Positions 32,047-40,202 of a DNA stretch of 57,832 nt are shown here, in pieces (the stretch's first letter is position 1; each line of letters begins with the position of its first letter). The DNA is from CAIOGI01 sp964561875 (GTDB lineage: Bacteria > Patescibacteriota > Minisyncoccia > Phycocordibacterales > PALSA-1337): contig CAZLQL010000004.1 of the NCBI GenBank assembly GCA_964561875.1, positions 1 to 57,832 of the forward strand. Direction: 5' to 3'. The position numbers and the translations under genes were made by a program. The notes beneath the pieces were generated by a model, which saw nothing but the letters and a program-made list of their open reading frames with translations, was not told the DNA's origin and made no database searches.

Positions 32047-32113
32047 TTTATCTAGTAATTATAACAAAAAAGCACCCTTGCAGGTACTTCTTTGTCTTTA
32101 TTGGATAAAAGTA

Positions 32114-32614
32114 TTATCCCTTTATTTCAGTAACACTTGATGTAGCTCTAAATAGCTTCATGATTGTATTACCCTTTGAGTCTTTCAACTCTGTATCCTT
32201 CTTTATATCAAACTTCTTATCTCCATCGTCTGTATGTAGTACTGCATAGTACAACATACCTTCTTTTGTATTCTCTGTTAGATTTACTTTACCTGGATTT
32301 ATTCCTTTTGCAAAATATACTGATCCTATAGCATCTCCAAGCTTTCCATTGTTGTCCTTATGTATAACTACCCATCCTGGTGCAGAAAACTGTGCTGAAG
32401 AAATGTAAACTATATTTCCTGGATATTGATCTGAAACTGAAACACGATTTACTTCATTTCCTGTAGTATCTGTTGTAGTTGTTGTGTCTACAGGAGTATT
32501 TGTTGAAACATCACCATTACCCTTAAACATGTAATAACCTAGAACTATAAGTATGATTATGACAATTACTGTCACAACCCACTGCCAGCCCTTTATACCT
32601 GTATTTGGTTCCAT
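32114..32614 (-). CDS. membrane-anchored DUF7282-like protein
   Basis: 166 residues. An N-terminal membrane helix (WQWVVTVIVIIILIVLGYYM) is followed by a Thr-rich linker (TNTPVDTTTTTDTTGNE) and a C-terminal beta-sandwich (about 65-160). The domain pattern, FSAPGWVVIHKDNNGKLGDA with IGSVYFAKGINPGKVNLTEN and MLYYAVLHTDDGDKKFD, matches the DUF7282 type of extracellular domain, best known in archaea. No enzyme motif is visible. It lies between the M23 peptidase and murG. Confidence 0.72.
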   Translation of the reverse strand: MEPNTGIKGWQWVVTVIVIIILIVLGYYMFKGNGDVSTNTPVDTTTTTDTTGNEVNRVSVSDQYPGNIVYISSAQFSAPGWVVIHKDNNGKLGDAIGSVYFAKGINPGKVNLTENTKEGMLYYAVLHTDDGDKKFDIKKDTELKDSKGNTIMKLFRATSSVTEIKG

Positions 32615-32675
32615 ATATTTATTGTTAAATAGTTAATAATTTAAAATTTAGTACCCCAATAGTGTATCACATTTA

Positions 32676-33800
32676 CTATGCATGCTCCAGTGAAATCTCG
32701 AGTAAAACATCAGCTATTTTCTTGCTAGCGTCAGAATGGCCAAACTGCTTGGCAGAAATCGACATCCTCTCCGAAATATGATGATTATTTATGATTCTGT
32801 CAATCTCTGAAACAAGTATATGTGAGCTTAAATTGTATTCTTCAACAACTGTGCAAGCTCCGCTTCGTGCATAAGAAAATGCGTTATCTGTTTGGTCATG
32901 ACTTATTTCCTTTGGTAAAGGTATTATAATCGACGGTTTGCCCCATGATGCTATCTCAAATATTGTAGATCCAGCACGAGATATGATGACATTTGAAACA
33001 CCAGCAGACATTCTCATAGATAAGTCATTTAAATAATCAAAAGGATGGTACCTATTTATTCTCTGATTGTTTTGTAATACAACAGATACAGTTTGCTTTA
33101 CAGATTCAAAGTTATTTCTACCTGTTTGGTGTATGATCTGATATCTTTCTACTAGATCTGGTAGAGAAGATATAACAGCGTCATTTATTTTTTCTGAACC
33201 TTGGGAACCTCCTAAAATCAGTATTGTTGGTATATTTTCTTCAAGATTCAAGAATTCTCTAGCCCCGTTTGTCATGATATCTCTAACTTCGTTTCTTATA
33301 GGTAGACCAGTTAATGCAACTTTTTCTGTAGGGAAAAACTCTATCGCTTCGGGGTAAGATACTGCTATTTTTCTAGCAAATTTTCCAGCCCATTTGTTCA
33401 CTATTCCTGGACTAGTGTCAGATTCATGTATAACAACCGGTATTTTCAATAATCTTGCAGCTACTAAAGCGGGAAAACTTCCATGGCCACCTTTTCCAAA
33501 TACAACATCAGGATATATTCTATACATTTTAATTATTGCAATAATTATCCCGTATGCAGTTTTAAATAAATCTAAAAAATTTAATATAGAAAAATATCTC
33601 CTCCATTTTCCACAAGGTACTGATATAAATTCTATATCGTTATCAAATAATGCTCTAGGATTATATTTACTTGGAGCCATAAAATATAAACTAGGGTTTA
33701 TTACCTTTTTTTCTTTTGCTCTATCATACAAAGCTTCCGCAATAGCTATGATGGGATAAAAGTGTCCTCCACTACCACCTCCTGTAAATAATATTTTCAT
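32676..33800 (-). CDS. murG: MurG, lipid II-forming GlcNAc transferase
   Basis: 374 residues, normal length. MurG adds GlcNAc to lipid I on the inner face of the membrane. The N-domain GGGSGGHFYP loop (residues 7-16), VVFGKGGHGSFPALVAARLL and PVVIHESDTSPG match. The C-domain has ILGGSQGSEKINDAV and the nucleotide-binding ISRAGSTIFEIASWGKPSII, then DHQTDNA. It follows ftsW by 4 nt in the dnaJ-scpA-scpB-ftsW-murG series and is the last gene. Confidence 0.95.
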   Translation of the reverse strand: MKILFTGGGSGGHFYPIIAIAEALYDRAKEKKVINPSLYFMAPSKYNPRALFDNDIEFISVPCGKWRRYFSILNFLDLFKTAYGIIIAIIKMYRIYPDVVFGKGGHGSFPALVAARLLKIPVVIHESDTSPGIVNKWAGKFARKIAVSYPEAIEFFPTEKVALTGLPIRNEVRDIMTNGAREFLNLEENIPTILILGGSQGSEKINDAVISSLPDLVERYQIIHQTGRNNFESVKQTVSVVLQNNQRINRYHPFDYLNDLSMRMSAGVSNVIISRAGSTIFEIASWGKPSIIIPLPKEISHDQTDNAFSYARSGACTVVEEYNLSSHILVSEIDRIINNHHISERMSISAKQFGHSDASKKIADVLLEISLEHA

Positions 33801-33804
33801 TTTT

Positions 33805-34905
33805 TTATATTGTTTTTTGGAATTTTGAAATATTTGCTACTATACCGACTGCAAGTAATGTAACTATAAGTGCAGTTCCTCCGTGACTTATAAACAATAA
33901 TGGCATTCCTGAAAGCGGTAATATACCTACCATTGAAGATATATTCATAAATGATTCAGTTACGATAAGTATAACAATTCCAATAGTTGTGAGTCCACTC
34001 CACATATCCGGAGCTCTAATAGATATTCTAAATCCTCTTATAACAAAAGAAACAAACATTAAAATAATAATAACGCTACCGATAAAACCGAATTCTTCTG
34101 CTGCTACAGCAAATATAGAGTCCCCTATTGGTTCGGGCAGATAGTTAAATTTCTGTACACTTTGTCCATAACCTCTGCCGGATATTTGACCTGATCCTAT
34201 AGCAATAAGTGATTGTTGAATCTGATAACCTGAACCCTGAGCATCAATGGATGGATTTATAAAAGTGGCGATTCTTTGTCTTATATATGGTCTTGAATAA
34301 GCCAAACCACCTACTAAAATAAATAGAGATAAAACAAGTATTAATAGATCTCTTATTCTAGCTCCACCTGCAAATAGCATAGCCATTCCAGTTCCAGCTA
34401 TCACAACTAGCGTATCGGTATCAGATTGAAATATTAAAAGAATACTCAATAAACCAAGTATAATAAGATAAGGAAGTATGCCGTGTTTAAATGTCTTAAT
34501 CTTTTCTTTTGAAAATGAAAGCCAAGATGCAAAATATATAATAAAAGCAATTTTTAAAAATTCTGATGGTTGAAATGTAATAAAACCTAGATCTATCCAC
34601 CTACTTGCCCCACCGTGGTGTAGTGTAAATGCGGGCACAAATAAAAGTAAGTTTATGAAAATAGCAGATATAAAAATATAAAAAGAATATTTCTTTAAAA
34701 ATTTATAATTGAATTTTGACATTATAAAAAATACTATAAGTCCCAGAGATAAACCTATAGTTTGATTTAATGCTACAGACTTGAAGCTTGCTCCATCTCT
34801 TGCCAATAAACCTAAAGAAGCAGAAGAAAATATAAAAAATCCCGCAAAAGTCAAAACTAAAACTGAAATTAAATAAATTTTATCTACACCCAGTCTTTCA
34901 CTCAT
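33805..34905 (-). CDS. ftsW: SEDS glycosyltransferase FtsW/RodA family
   Basis: 366 residues with about ten membrane helices. SEDS proteins polymerise lipid II together with a class B PBP. GGASRWIDLGFITFQPSEFL is the family signature, and the acidic residue loop before ISGRGYGQSVQKFNYLPEPI followed by GDSIFAVAAEEFGFIGS is the second one (D-x-I-F-A-x-x-x-E-E). Adjacency to murG suggests FtsW rather than RodA. The start overlaps the end of scpB by 8 nt, a sign of translational coupling. Confidence 0.93.
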   Translation of the reverse strand: MSERLGVDKIYLISVLVLTFAGFFIFSSASLGLLARDGASFKSVALNQTIGLSLGLIVFFIMSKFNYKFLKKYSFYIFISAIFINLLLFVPAFTLHHGGASRWIDLGFITFQPSEFLKIAFIIYFASWLSFSKEKIKTFKHGILPYLIILGLLSILLIFQSDTDTLVVIAGTGMAMLFAGGARIRDLLILVLSLFILVGGLAYSRPYIRQRIATFINPSIDAQGSGYQIQQSLIAIGSGQISGRGYGQSVQKFNYLPEPIGDSIFAVAAEEFGFIGSVIIILMFVSFVIRGFRISIRAPDMWSGLTTIGIVILIVTESFMNISSMVGILPLSGMPLLFISHGGTALIVTLLAVGIVANISKFQKTI

Positions 34906-35479
34906 GAGTTTTATTTGTTATCTCAGTGCTATTTTCCTCGACTATATTCTTCATTGTATTTATCTTATCTCTGATTTCTTCATACTGCGGTATATCAGTG
35001 ATTTTTGTTAATCCTAGATGGGTGATCAATTCCAAACTTGGTCTGTATAGATAGCTTCTGGCATCTTTATCGTTTTCAACTCTTTCTATAAGACCTCTCA
35101 TAAGTAAATTCCTAACGATAAACTGAGAATTAACTCCTCTTATATAGTCTATCTCCGCCCTACTTACGGGACCTTGATAAATGATTATAGACAAAGTTTC
35201 TATACCCGCTTTACCCAAATCTCTGTTTAATTCTTCTTTCCTGATTTTCTCTATAAGACTTGAAGCCTGTTTTGAACTTGCTAGTGTGTATTCATTATCA
35301 TATTCAATAAGTGATATACCTCTACCGTTTAATTCATTTGAAAGTATATCTAGTGCCTTCTTTACATCATCTTCTTTTTCTTCTATTAGAGATGAAATTT
35401 TTTTTATAGTTAAAGGTTCAGCTTTGTAAAAAAGCAGAGCTTCAATCTTTTTTGATAATGTAAGTTCATTATTACCCAT
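34898..35479 (-). CDS. scpB: segregation and condensation protein B
   Basis: 193 residues. ScpB is the winged-helix partner that dimerises and binds the ScpA/SMC complex, which compacts the chromosome. LSKKIEALLFYKAEPLTIKK, then AGIETLSIIIYQGPVSRAEI, DYIRGVNSQFIVRNLLMRGL and GLTKITDIPQYEEI are all family landmarks. It follows scpA by 3 nt and overlaps ftsW. The tail is rich in E, N and T and shows no conserved sequence. Confidence 0.94.
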   Translation of the reverse strand: MGNNELTLSKKIEALLFYKAEPLTIKKISSLIEEKEDDVKKALDILSNELNGRGISLIEYDNEYTLASSKQASSLIEKIRKEELNRDLGKAGIETLSIIIYQGPVSRAEIDYIRGVNSQFIVRNLLMRGLIERVENDKDARSYLYRPSLELITHLGLTKITDIPQYEEIRDKINTMKNIVEENSTEITNKTHE

Positions 35480-35482
35480 ATA

Positions 35483-36217
35483 TCAATTATACCTCGGAAT
35501 AGAAACATTTTTTGTTTCCATGTTGATATCGCCGAAGTTTTTGTCTTGAGTTACATCGATCACTCCTTGTTTCACTAGTTCAAGCATAGCTAGAAAACTT
35601 ACTATAATATTTACTTTTTCTTCTTTATGTTCCTTTGTAAATTCACCAAAGCTCATCCTCAAACCAGATGTAATCCTTTGCGTCAGACTATTTATCGTTT
35701 CTTCAAGACTAATTATCTTTCTTACTACTGCTTTAGGTATATTTTCTTTTTTTGGAATACTGTCAATTATACTTTTTATACTTAAAACAATATTATCAAT
35801 TGTCATTGACTTGTGAGGAGAAAATACTGGATTGAGTTTCCTATCACCTTGTTGAGTATAGAGTACATTTTTGCCAAATAAAGCTGATATATTCTGACCA
35901 GCATCTTTTATTTCTTTATATATTTTTAATCTAGTTTCCAGATCTTCTATACCAGTTTCTTCCTCTTCGGTTAAAGTAAGTGTAGGTAAAAGAGATTTAG
36001 ATTTGATTAAAAGTAGTGTCGATGCTACTAAAATAAATTGTGCAGAATCACCCATGGATTCACGATTGTGTCCGCGATTTAAACTCTCAACGTATTTTAT
36101 GAAGTCGTCAGTAACCTTGGAAAGAGAAATATCATTTATGAGTAGCTTTCTCTTTTCGATAAGATCAAGCAATAACTCTAGTGGACCTACAAAACTTTCA
36201 GTCTTTATTTCAAACAT
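35483..36217 (-). CDS. scpA: segregation and condensation protein A
   Basis: 244 residues. The N-terminal block FEIKTESFVGPLELLLDLIE with KRKLLINDISLSKVTDDFIK binds the SMC neck. The middle carries FILVASTLLLIKSKSLLP, and the C-terminal winged helix includes IIVSFLAMLELVKQGVIDVT, which meets the SMC head. ScpA is the kleisin that bridges the SMC dimer. It is 3 nt before scpB and 14 nt after dnaJ. Grouping dnaJ ahead of scpAB is unusual but consistent with a long operon here. Confidence 0.95.
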   Translation of the reverse strand: MFEIKTESFVGPLELLLDLIEKRKLLINDISLSKVTDDFIKYVESLNRGHNRESMGDSAQFILVASTLLLIKSKSLLPTLTLTEEEETGIEDLETRLKIYKEIKDAGQNISALFGKNVLYTQQGDRKLNPVFSPHKSMTIDNIVLSIKSIIDSIPKKENIPKAVVRKIISLEETINSLTQRITSGLRMSFGEFTKEHKEEKVNIIVSFLAMLELVKQGVIDVTQDKNFGDINMETKNVSIPRYN

Positions 36218-36231
36218 TACTAAATAATAAT

Positions 36232-37314
36232 CTATATTCCTTCTTTCCTCAATTCCTCTATTACTTTCTTTGCGGATTTTGATAGCTTTTTCGGCATATC
36301 AATATTGATTGTGATAAGCAGATCACCCCTCTTATTACCTCTTTCATGCGGTACACCTTTTCCTCTTACTCTCAATACTTCCCCATGAGTAACTCCCTCT
36401 GGAATATGTAGGTCTATAATTCCATCCAGTGTTTCTATTGGTATATCTCCACCCAAAAGAGCGGTAGAGAGTTTTATATTTAGACTCATTATTATATTTT
36501 CATTATCTTTATCGAAAATTTTATGTTCTTCAATATGGATCTTTACATATAGATCACCAGATTGACCGCCAGACACAGCTTCACCCATTCCAACGAGTCT
36601 AACCATTTCCCCATCATTAACTCCTGGAGGGATCTTAACAGATATTTCATGTCTACCTTCAGTTATACCTTCACCTTTACATGTTGAACACTTTTCTTTT
36701 GGTATTTCACCTTTACCTTTACACTCATCACATATTCGTGTAGTAGAAAATGCCCCCATAAAAGTTTTTTTGGTCTCATGAATCTTTCCTTTACCTGCAC
36801 ATACAGTACACGTCTTACTTCCTGAACCTGGTTTACCACCAGTTCCACTGCATGTACTACATGTAGCAGATTTTGTAAGTACGATATCTCTTTCAACTCC
36901 AAATACAGATTCCTTAAATGATATTTCAATATCTATAGATATATCCCTACCCCTTTTGGTTCTTCTCTGTCCATTGCCTCCGAATATATCTCCAAATATA
37001 TCTCCGAGATCAAACTCTACTCCACCGTTTTGGCTAAAACCAGAGAAATCAAATCCTCCGAAACCTTGCCCACCGAAACCTCCTTGTCCTGGATTGAATC
37101 CTGCACCAGCTTGTCCGTAGGTATCGTATTGTTTTCTTTTATTATCATCACCTAAAACACTATATGCCTCACTAGCTTGTTTGAATTTATCATTAGATGC
37201 TTCACCACCACCTTTATCCGGGTGATGTTCATGGGCAATCTTTCTAAATGCCTTTTTTATATCGTCTTTTGAAGCGCTTTTATCCACGCCTAGGATTTTG
37301 TAATAGTCTTTCAT
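36232..37314 (-). CDS. dnaJ: chaperone DnaJ
   Basis: About 360 residues from MKDYYKILGVDKSASKDDIK. Hsp40 co-chaperone that delivers substrates to DnaK and stimulates its ATPase. The J-domain HPD is in HEHHPDKGGG. A G/F-rich stretch (GFNPGQGGFGGQGFGGFDFS) follows. The four CxxCxGxG zinc repeats are CSTCSGTGG, CTVCAGKGK, CDECKGKGE and CSTCKGEGI, all intact. The C-terminal substrate domains end normally. The open frame extends 15 codons upstream, but MKDYY is the conserved start. A divergent accessory gene cluster begins immediately upstream. Confidence 0.96.
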   Translation of the reverse strand: MKDYYKILGVDKSASKDDIKKAFRKIAHEHHPDKGGGEASNDKFKQASEAYSVLGDDNKRKQYDTYGQAGAGFNPGQGGFGGQGFGGFDFSGFSQNGGVEFDLGDIFGDIFGGNGQRRTKRGRDISIDIEISFKESVFGVERDIVLTKSATCSTCSGTGGKPGSGSKTCTVCAGKGKIHETKKTFMGAFSTTRICDECKGKGEIPKEKCSTCKGEGITEGRHEISVKIPPGVNDGEMVRLVGMGEAVSGGQSGDLYVKIHIEEHKIFDKDNENIIMSLNIKLSTALLGGDIPIETLDGIIDLHIPEGVTHGEVLRVRGKGVPHERGNKRGDLLITINIDMPKKLSKSAKKVIEELRKEGI

Positions 37315-37352
37315 TGGTATTAAATGATAGCAAATTTCGAGCGTAGTTAGTA

Positions 37353-37381
37353 TTGACATACATATATTACGATGTTACTTT
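37353..37381 (+). promoter_or_regulatory. promoter of the 37512 cassette
   Basis: TTGACA at 37353-37358, a 17-bp spacer, TACTTT at 37376-37381. The whole segment, including AGTATTGACNTA before and ATGTTACTTTT after, closely matches the promoters at 38280 and 38674. Confidence 0.7.
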
Positions 37382-37417
37382 TAGTAAAGATAGTTGCCTA
37401 GCTATTTGGACTATTTG

Positions 37418-37504
37418 ACGTAATCGTATTACGTACTTGTGTGCATCAAAAGTGTACATTAGTGGACAAAATCCCTTGAGTTCGGCCAAAAGCCATAAAT
37501 GGCA
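37418..37504 (+). promoter_or_regulatory. structured leader of the 37512 gene
   Basis: The predicted transcript begins near 37388 and has a leader of about 125 nt. It contains the perfect palindrome ACGTAAT-CGT-ATTACGT (37418-37434) and, just before the start codon, GCCAT-AA-ATGGC. No Shine-Dalgarno is seen. The palindrome could be an operator or an RNA hairpin. Confidence 0.4.
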
Positions 37505-37511
37505 CTGACAA

Positions 37512-38204
37512 ATGACTGCAAAAGAAGCAAGTATGATGTATCTGGTGCTACAAGAAATGATCGCCTACAACTACAGGAGTATTCTAGATACATGGCAAAA
37601 AGATAGGGGTGTAAATATTCCTGAACTCATAGGTGAGCTTAAGGTAAAAGAGAAAAAAGCCAATTTTAGAATACTAACGTCAATGCCTATTTATCTCGCA
37701 ACTGCTTTATTGGCTATTACAGCGCTACGTGGTTTGCTTGTGATCTTTTTGTTCAATAGAAACTACCCTTTTGTCTTTTTTGTATTAGCGCTTGTCACAG
37801 TATTTTCCTCTGGATACCTGATCTCAATGAGTAGGGAAAAGTGGTGTTCAAAAGCAATTCAAGATAGAAACAAAGCTGATTCATTAGTCTACGTTTTGTT
37901 GTTTGATCTTGGAAGGGATCTGAATTACTTTAAGGAAAGTGATTTTGCAAATGGTTATTCTATCGATCACAATACTTTTGGAGGTGCCATCCTGTACACA
38001 GCATTGTCTATAGTTGACCTTCAAAATAACCTACTCGCACTGACTGTGAGAGGTTCGATCTTAGCAAACCTTAGTTTGGTCGCCAAAGGCTCGTCTGAGC
38101 TAATTAAACTCCACACGAGATTGGATGAGCAAATAGGTTCAGCGAAGAGGTTTGGAAGAACCTTTGATAGAAGTGATATACTTGCTGATGCGTCAAAGGT
38201 CTGA
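37512..38204 (+). CDS. cassette 1: two-TM protein of unknown function
   Basis: 230 residues, not recognised. The N-terminal 55 residues are helical and charged (MTAKEASMMYLVLQEMIAYN; ELIGELKVKEKKANFR). Two membrane helices (about 58-80 and 84-105) form a hairpin. The C-terminal 115 residues look helical (SLVYVLLFDLGRDLNYFKES; LAKGSSELIKLHTRLDEQIG). This N-out/C-out or N-in/C-in hairpin layout resembles small scaffold or effector membrane proteins, but the function is unknown. First member of an array of five cassettes between dnaJ and dnaK, each with its own promoter and near-identical terminator. TTGACA promoter, no Shine-Dalgarno. Confidence 0.72.
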   Translation: MTAKEASMMYLVLQEMIAYNYRSILDTWQKDRGVNIPELIGELKVKEKKANFRILTSMPIYLATALLAITALRGLLVIFLFNRNYPFVFFVLALVTVFSSGYLISMSREKWCSKAIQDRNKADSLVYVLLFDLGRDLNYFKESDFANGYSIDHNTFGGAILYTALSIVDLQNNLLALTVRGSILANLSLVAKGSSELIKLHTRLDEQIGSAKRFGRTFDRSDILADASKV

Positions 38205-38227
38205 TTCAATCAATACATTTTAGTCAC

Positions 38228-38262
38228 AAAACCGGCCTCTCTTTGCGAGATAAGCCGGTTTT
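38228..38262 (+). terminator. repeated cassette terminator, copy 1
   Basis: A 35-nt hairpin with arms AAAACCGGC / GCCGGTTTT and an inner TCTC-TTTGC-GAGA stem. Identical copies are at 38622 and 39236; the 40203 copy differs at one position. Confidence 0.9.
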
Positions 38263-38279
38263 ATTTTGTTTAAAAAGTA

Positions 38280-38308
38280 TTGACTAGTATGTATAGAAAT
38301 GTTACTTT
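38280..38308 (+). promoter_or_regulatory. promoter of the 38348 cassette
   Basis: TTGACT, 17 bp, TACTTT. It begins 17 nt after the preceding terminator, and both are shared with copy 2. Confidence 0.65.
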
Positions 38309-38347
38309 TTTAAAGGAAATTGTATAAATATTCTTCTAAATTTTCAA

Positions 38348-38605
38348 ATGAAATACTATCCAACCAGAATCTTCATGGTGAAATGGGAAACGAATGCGTA
38401 TGTGAAAATTGGAATTCGACCAGATGCACTTGCAGATTTTTGTGCAGATATCTGCTGTGTGGCTGATCAATCTTCTCCAATAGTACAGGTGTCTAGTGTT
38501 GAGCACCGCGGTAAAGACATCGCTTCGTTTCTGGTAAAATTCGACGTCCCCGTATCTTTTTATAGGGAAATAGTTGAAGTTATTAGGAGATATGAATCAT
38601 CATGA
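38348..38605 (+). CDS. cassette 2: small cysteine-containing unknown protein
   Basis: 85 residues, soluble (MKYYPTRIFMVKWETNAYVK...). The middle holds three cysteines (FCADICCVADQ). The second half alternates strands (IVQVSSVEHRGKDIASFLVK). I know no family. It may be a small alpha/beta fold with beta-strand ends; function unknown. No Shine-Dalgarno precedes the ATG; an AAAGGA lies about 30 nt upstream. It stops at TGA and is followed by terminator copy 2. Confidence 0.6.
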   Translation: MKYYPTRIFMVKWETNAYVKIGIRPDALADFCADICCVADQSSPIVQVSSVEHRGKDIASFLVKFDVPVSFYREIVEVIRRYESS

Positions 38606-38621
38606 CTGCGATTTGTAATCC

Positions 38622-38656
38622 AAAACCGGCCTCTCTTTGCGAGATAAGCCGGTTTT
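38622..38656 (+). terminator. repeated cassette terminator, copy 2
   Basis: Identical over 35 nt to copy 1. The identity continues for about 25 nt past the hairpin, through TTATTTTGTTTAAAAAGTAT and TTGACTA of the next promoter. Confidence 0.9.
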
Positions 38657-38673
38657 ATTTTGTTTAAAAAGTA

Positions 38674-38702
38674 TTGACTATCTTACATATAAATGTTATT
38701 AT
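38674..38702 (+). promoter_or_regulatory. promoter of the 38813 cassette
   Basis: TTGACT, 17 bp, TATTAT: a strong sigma-70-type promoter. The predicted leader is about 105 nt. Confidence 0.7.
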
Positions 38703-38812
38703 TTTTGAGGTTCTGATCTTTTCCAATTGGAGATGTGATAAAAGCATGTCGACACATGCACATTCTTTTTATTATAGAAAAATAAAAAGGAAGTGAAGAA
38801 CAAATTAATGTT

Positions 38813-39223
38813 ATGAAGTACACAGTATATGGCGGTGTTCGTATTGTTTACGAAAAAGGGTTCAGTCTTTCAAATGACAAGCCAGGTGTTAAGAGAACAC
38901 ACTTAACTCTTGCTTTCAACGGAGAGATGAGTGGTAATACGCGACCACAAGTTGAAGAAATCTTTCCTATAGACATTTGGGATTGTAGTGAATTTTATAA
39001 CATGCCAGTTACAAGTGTTGTTCATCCTCAAGTTTCCAAGGGTGTTAGAAAATGTTGTGTCTACATTGAGGACATAGAATACCCTCTTGAGAGTGAAACG
39101 GATATTGATAATATCGACAAGATGACACCTGAAAAAGTTGGCATGCTCATTGAGCGTTTAATTAGAAGTTCAATAATCCCTAGTCTGCAGAAACAGGGGT
39201 TTATAGATTTTAATTGGTTCTAA
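38813..39223 (+). CDS. cassette 3: hypothetical protein
   Basis: 136 residues, soluble, not recognised. The N-terminus (MKYTVYGGVRIVYEKGFSLS) begins with beta strands. There is a CVYIEDIEYPLESETDIDNI stretch, then helices (VGMLIERLIRSSIIPSLQKQ). The leader has AAAAGGAAGTG about 20 nt upstream, and a two-codon upstream frame (ATGTTATGA) whose stop overlaps the ATG of this gene, which could couple initiation. It sits between terminator copies 2 and 3. Confidence 0.62.
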   Translation: MKYTVYGGVRIVYEKGFSLSNDKPGVKRTHLTLAFNGEMSGNTRPQVEEIFPIDIWDCSEFYNMPVTSVVHPQVSKGVRKCCVYIEDIEYPLESETDIDNIDKMTPEKVGMLIERLIRSSIIPSLQKQGFIDFNWF

Positions 39224-39235
39224 TTGGATTCTAAC

Positions 39236-39270
39236 AAAACCGGCCTCTCTTTGCGAGATAAGCCGGTTTT
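39236..39270 (+). terminator. repeated cassette terminator, copy 3
   Basis: Identical over 35 nt to copies 1 and 2. After the hairpin the sequence diverges, because the next element is the RNA promoter. Confidence 0.9.
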
Positions 39271-39274
39271 TTTA

Positions 39275-39303
39275 TTGATTACATAAAATACTTTTGTTAA
39301 AAT
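39275..39303 (+). promoter_or_regulatory. promoter of the candidate structured RNA
   Basis: TTGATT at 39275-39280, a spacer of exactly 17 bp, TAAAAT at 39298-39303. The start is predicted near 39310. Confidence 0.7.
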
Positions 39304-39309
39304 AGTTTT

Positions 39310-39525
39310 AACAGGTGGCGTGTTGAGGTTGAATCAAGCACACGCTATTGTGTAGCATAAATGCGAAAGCGTATATGTGTAAAACACCCTGATGATGAAC
39401 CACGGTTCATCTGCATAACGGCGACTTAGTCCATAGGGAACCTAATATACTTGGTGTAGTAAATTAGAGAGTTCGCGTTTGTTATGTAGCACTATTGTGG
39501 CGCACTCAACCTGCGCCCTTTTTTA
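39310..39525 (+). ncRNA. candidate structured non-coding RNA, about 215 nt
   Basis: A strong promoter and an intrinsic terminator (GGCGCA-CTCAACC-TGCGCC then TTTTTT, 39499-39525) bracket a stretch with no sensible ORF. The interior folds readily: ATGC-GAAA-GCGT (GNRA-type loop) at 39361-39372, GATGAACC/GGTTCATC near 39393-39412, and ACAC/GTGT pairs. The 5' end (GGCG, then TTGAG) can also pair with CTCAA...CGCC of the 3' end, competing with the terminator. I looked for tmRNA, RNase P and SRP hallmarks and do not see them. A 6S-like RNA is conceivable. It lies inside the cassette array, and the downstream gene has its own promoter. Confidence 0.6.
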
Positions 39526-39555
39526 TTTATACTTTTTAATATATACCAATTTGTA

Positions 39556-39584
39556 TTGATTGGTCATAATATCTGTGGTATAAG
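39556..39584 (+). promoter_or_regulatory. promoter of the 39619 cassette
   Basis: TTGATT, 17 bp, TATAAG. A strong match; the leader is about 28 nt and holds AAGGA. Confidence 0.65.
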
Positions 39585-39618
39585 GGGTGAAGGAAAAGAA
39601 CAATGAAATACTCATAAT

Positions 39619-40182
39619 ATGAAGGACATTGCCAAGCTACTGAATAAACGCGGTATAGGTAATGCAGTTAAGGTTCATACCACCTGCCCTGCAGAGGTAA
39701 GAGGGAGAATTTTATTTCATTCCGAAGAATTTACAGTTATATACGTAACTGATGGGTTTGCAGATAACATTCCAAGACTATTTGTTGTCCCCTCACAAGG
39801 TAAGGGTAATACAATCGAGGCTGTGCTGGATATTCTGAGGCCAAGCACATTTGCTGAAGGGTTTGCTTCAGAACTGTTGGAAAAATCTTCATTGGATATA
39901 TTGATGGAGGCTCTGGTTGGAAAAGCAATCTTTCCTAAGCTTGCTCCATTCAATAAGATCTCACCAGATGAGGTGCCTGAGGTAATAAACGACGGTAATG
40001 ATTTTCAAATTCTTCAGTTCGACATTGTTGGTGAAAAGACTACTAATGAACCAAGGATTGACCGATTCGAAATCGTACCGAAGGATAAAAAGCAAGTCGG
40101 TTTTACTGTAGTTACAAGAATGTTTCCTGATAATTCAGAGGCTACAAGACTTCGTGAGATTTTAACCAACATCAAAGTTTGA
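39619..40182 (+). CDS. cassette 4: hypothetical protein, N-terminal paralogue of cassette 5
   Basis: 187 residues, soluble. The first 75 residues share a pattern with the 40313 protein: a helix DI.LL..., then G-x-I-L-F-x-S-x-x-F-x-V-hydrophobic-x-V (RGRILFHSEEFTVIYVT against PGKILFLSDNFCVLHVI) and a P-x-x-F-x-V/L-x-x-P segment. The C-terminal half is unique. Unknown fold, probably small alpha/beta. A four-codon frame (ATGAAATACTCATAA) with the better Shine-Dalgarno spacing lies directly upstream of the ATG, 15 nt earlier. Terminator copy 4 follows. Confidence 0.65.
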   Translation: MKDIAKLLNKRGIGNAVKVHTTCPAEVRGRILFHSEEFTVIYVTDGFADNIPRLFVVPSQGKGNTIEAVLDILRPSTFAEGFASELLEKSSLDILMEALVGKAIFPKLAPFNKISPDEVPEVINDGNDFQILQFDIVGEKTTNEPRIDRFEIVPKDKKQVGFTVVTRMFPDNSEATRLREILTNIKV

Positions 40183-40202
40183 AAGTACAAATTTTTTCAT
40201 CA

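Noticed and set aside
39310..39525. tmRNA, RNase P RNA or SRP RNA
   Set aside because: No tRNA-like ends with a T-loop, no P4-type helix, and no SRP tetraloop motif could be found by eye.
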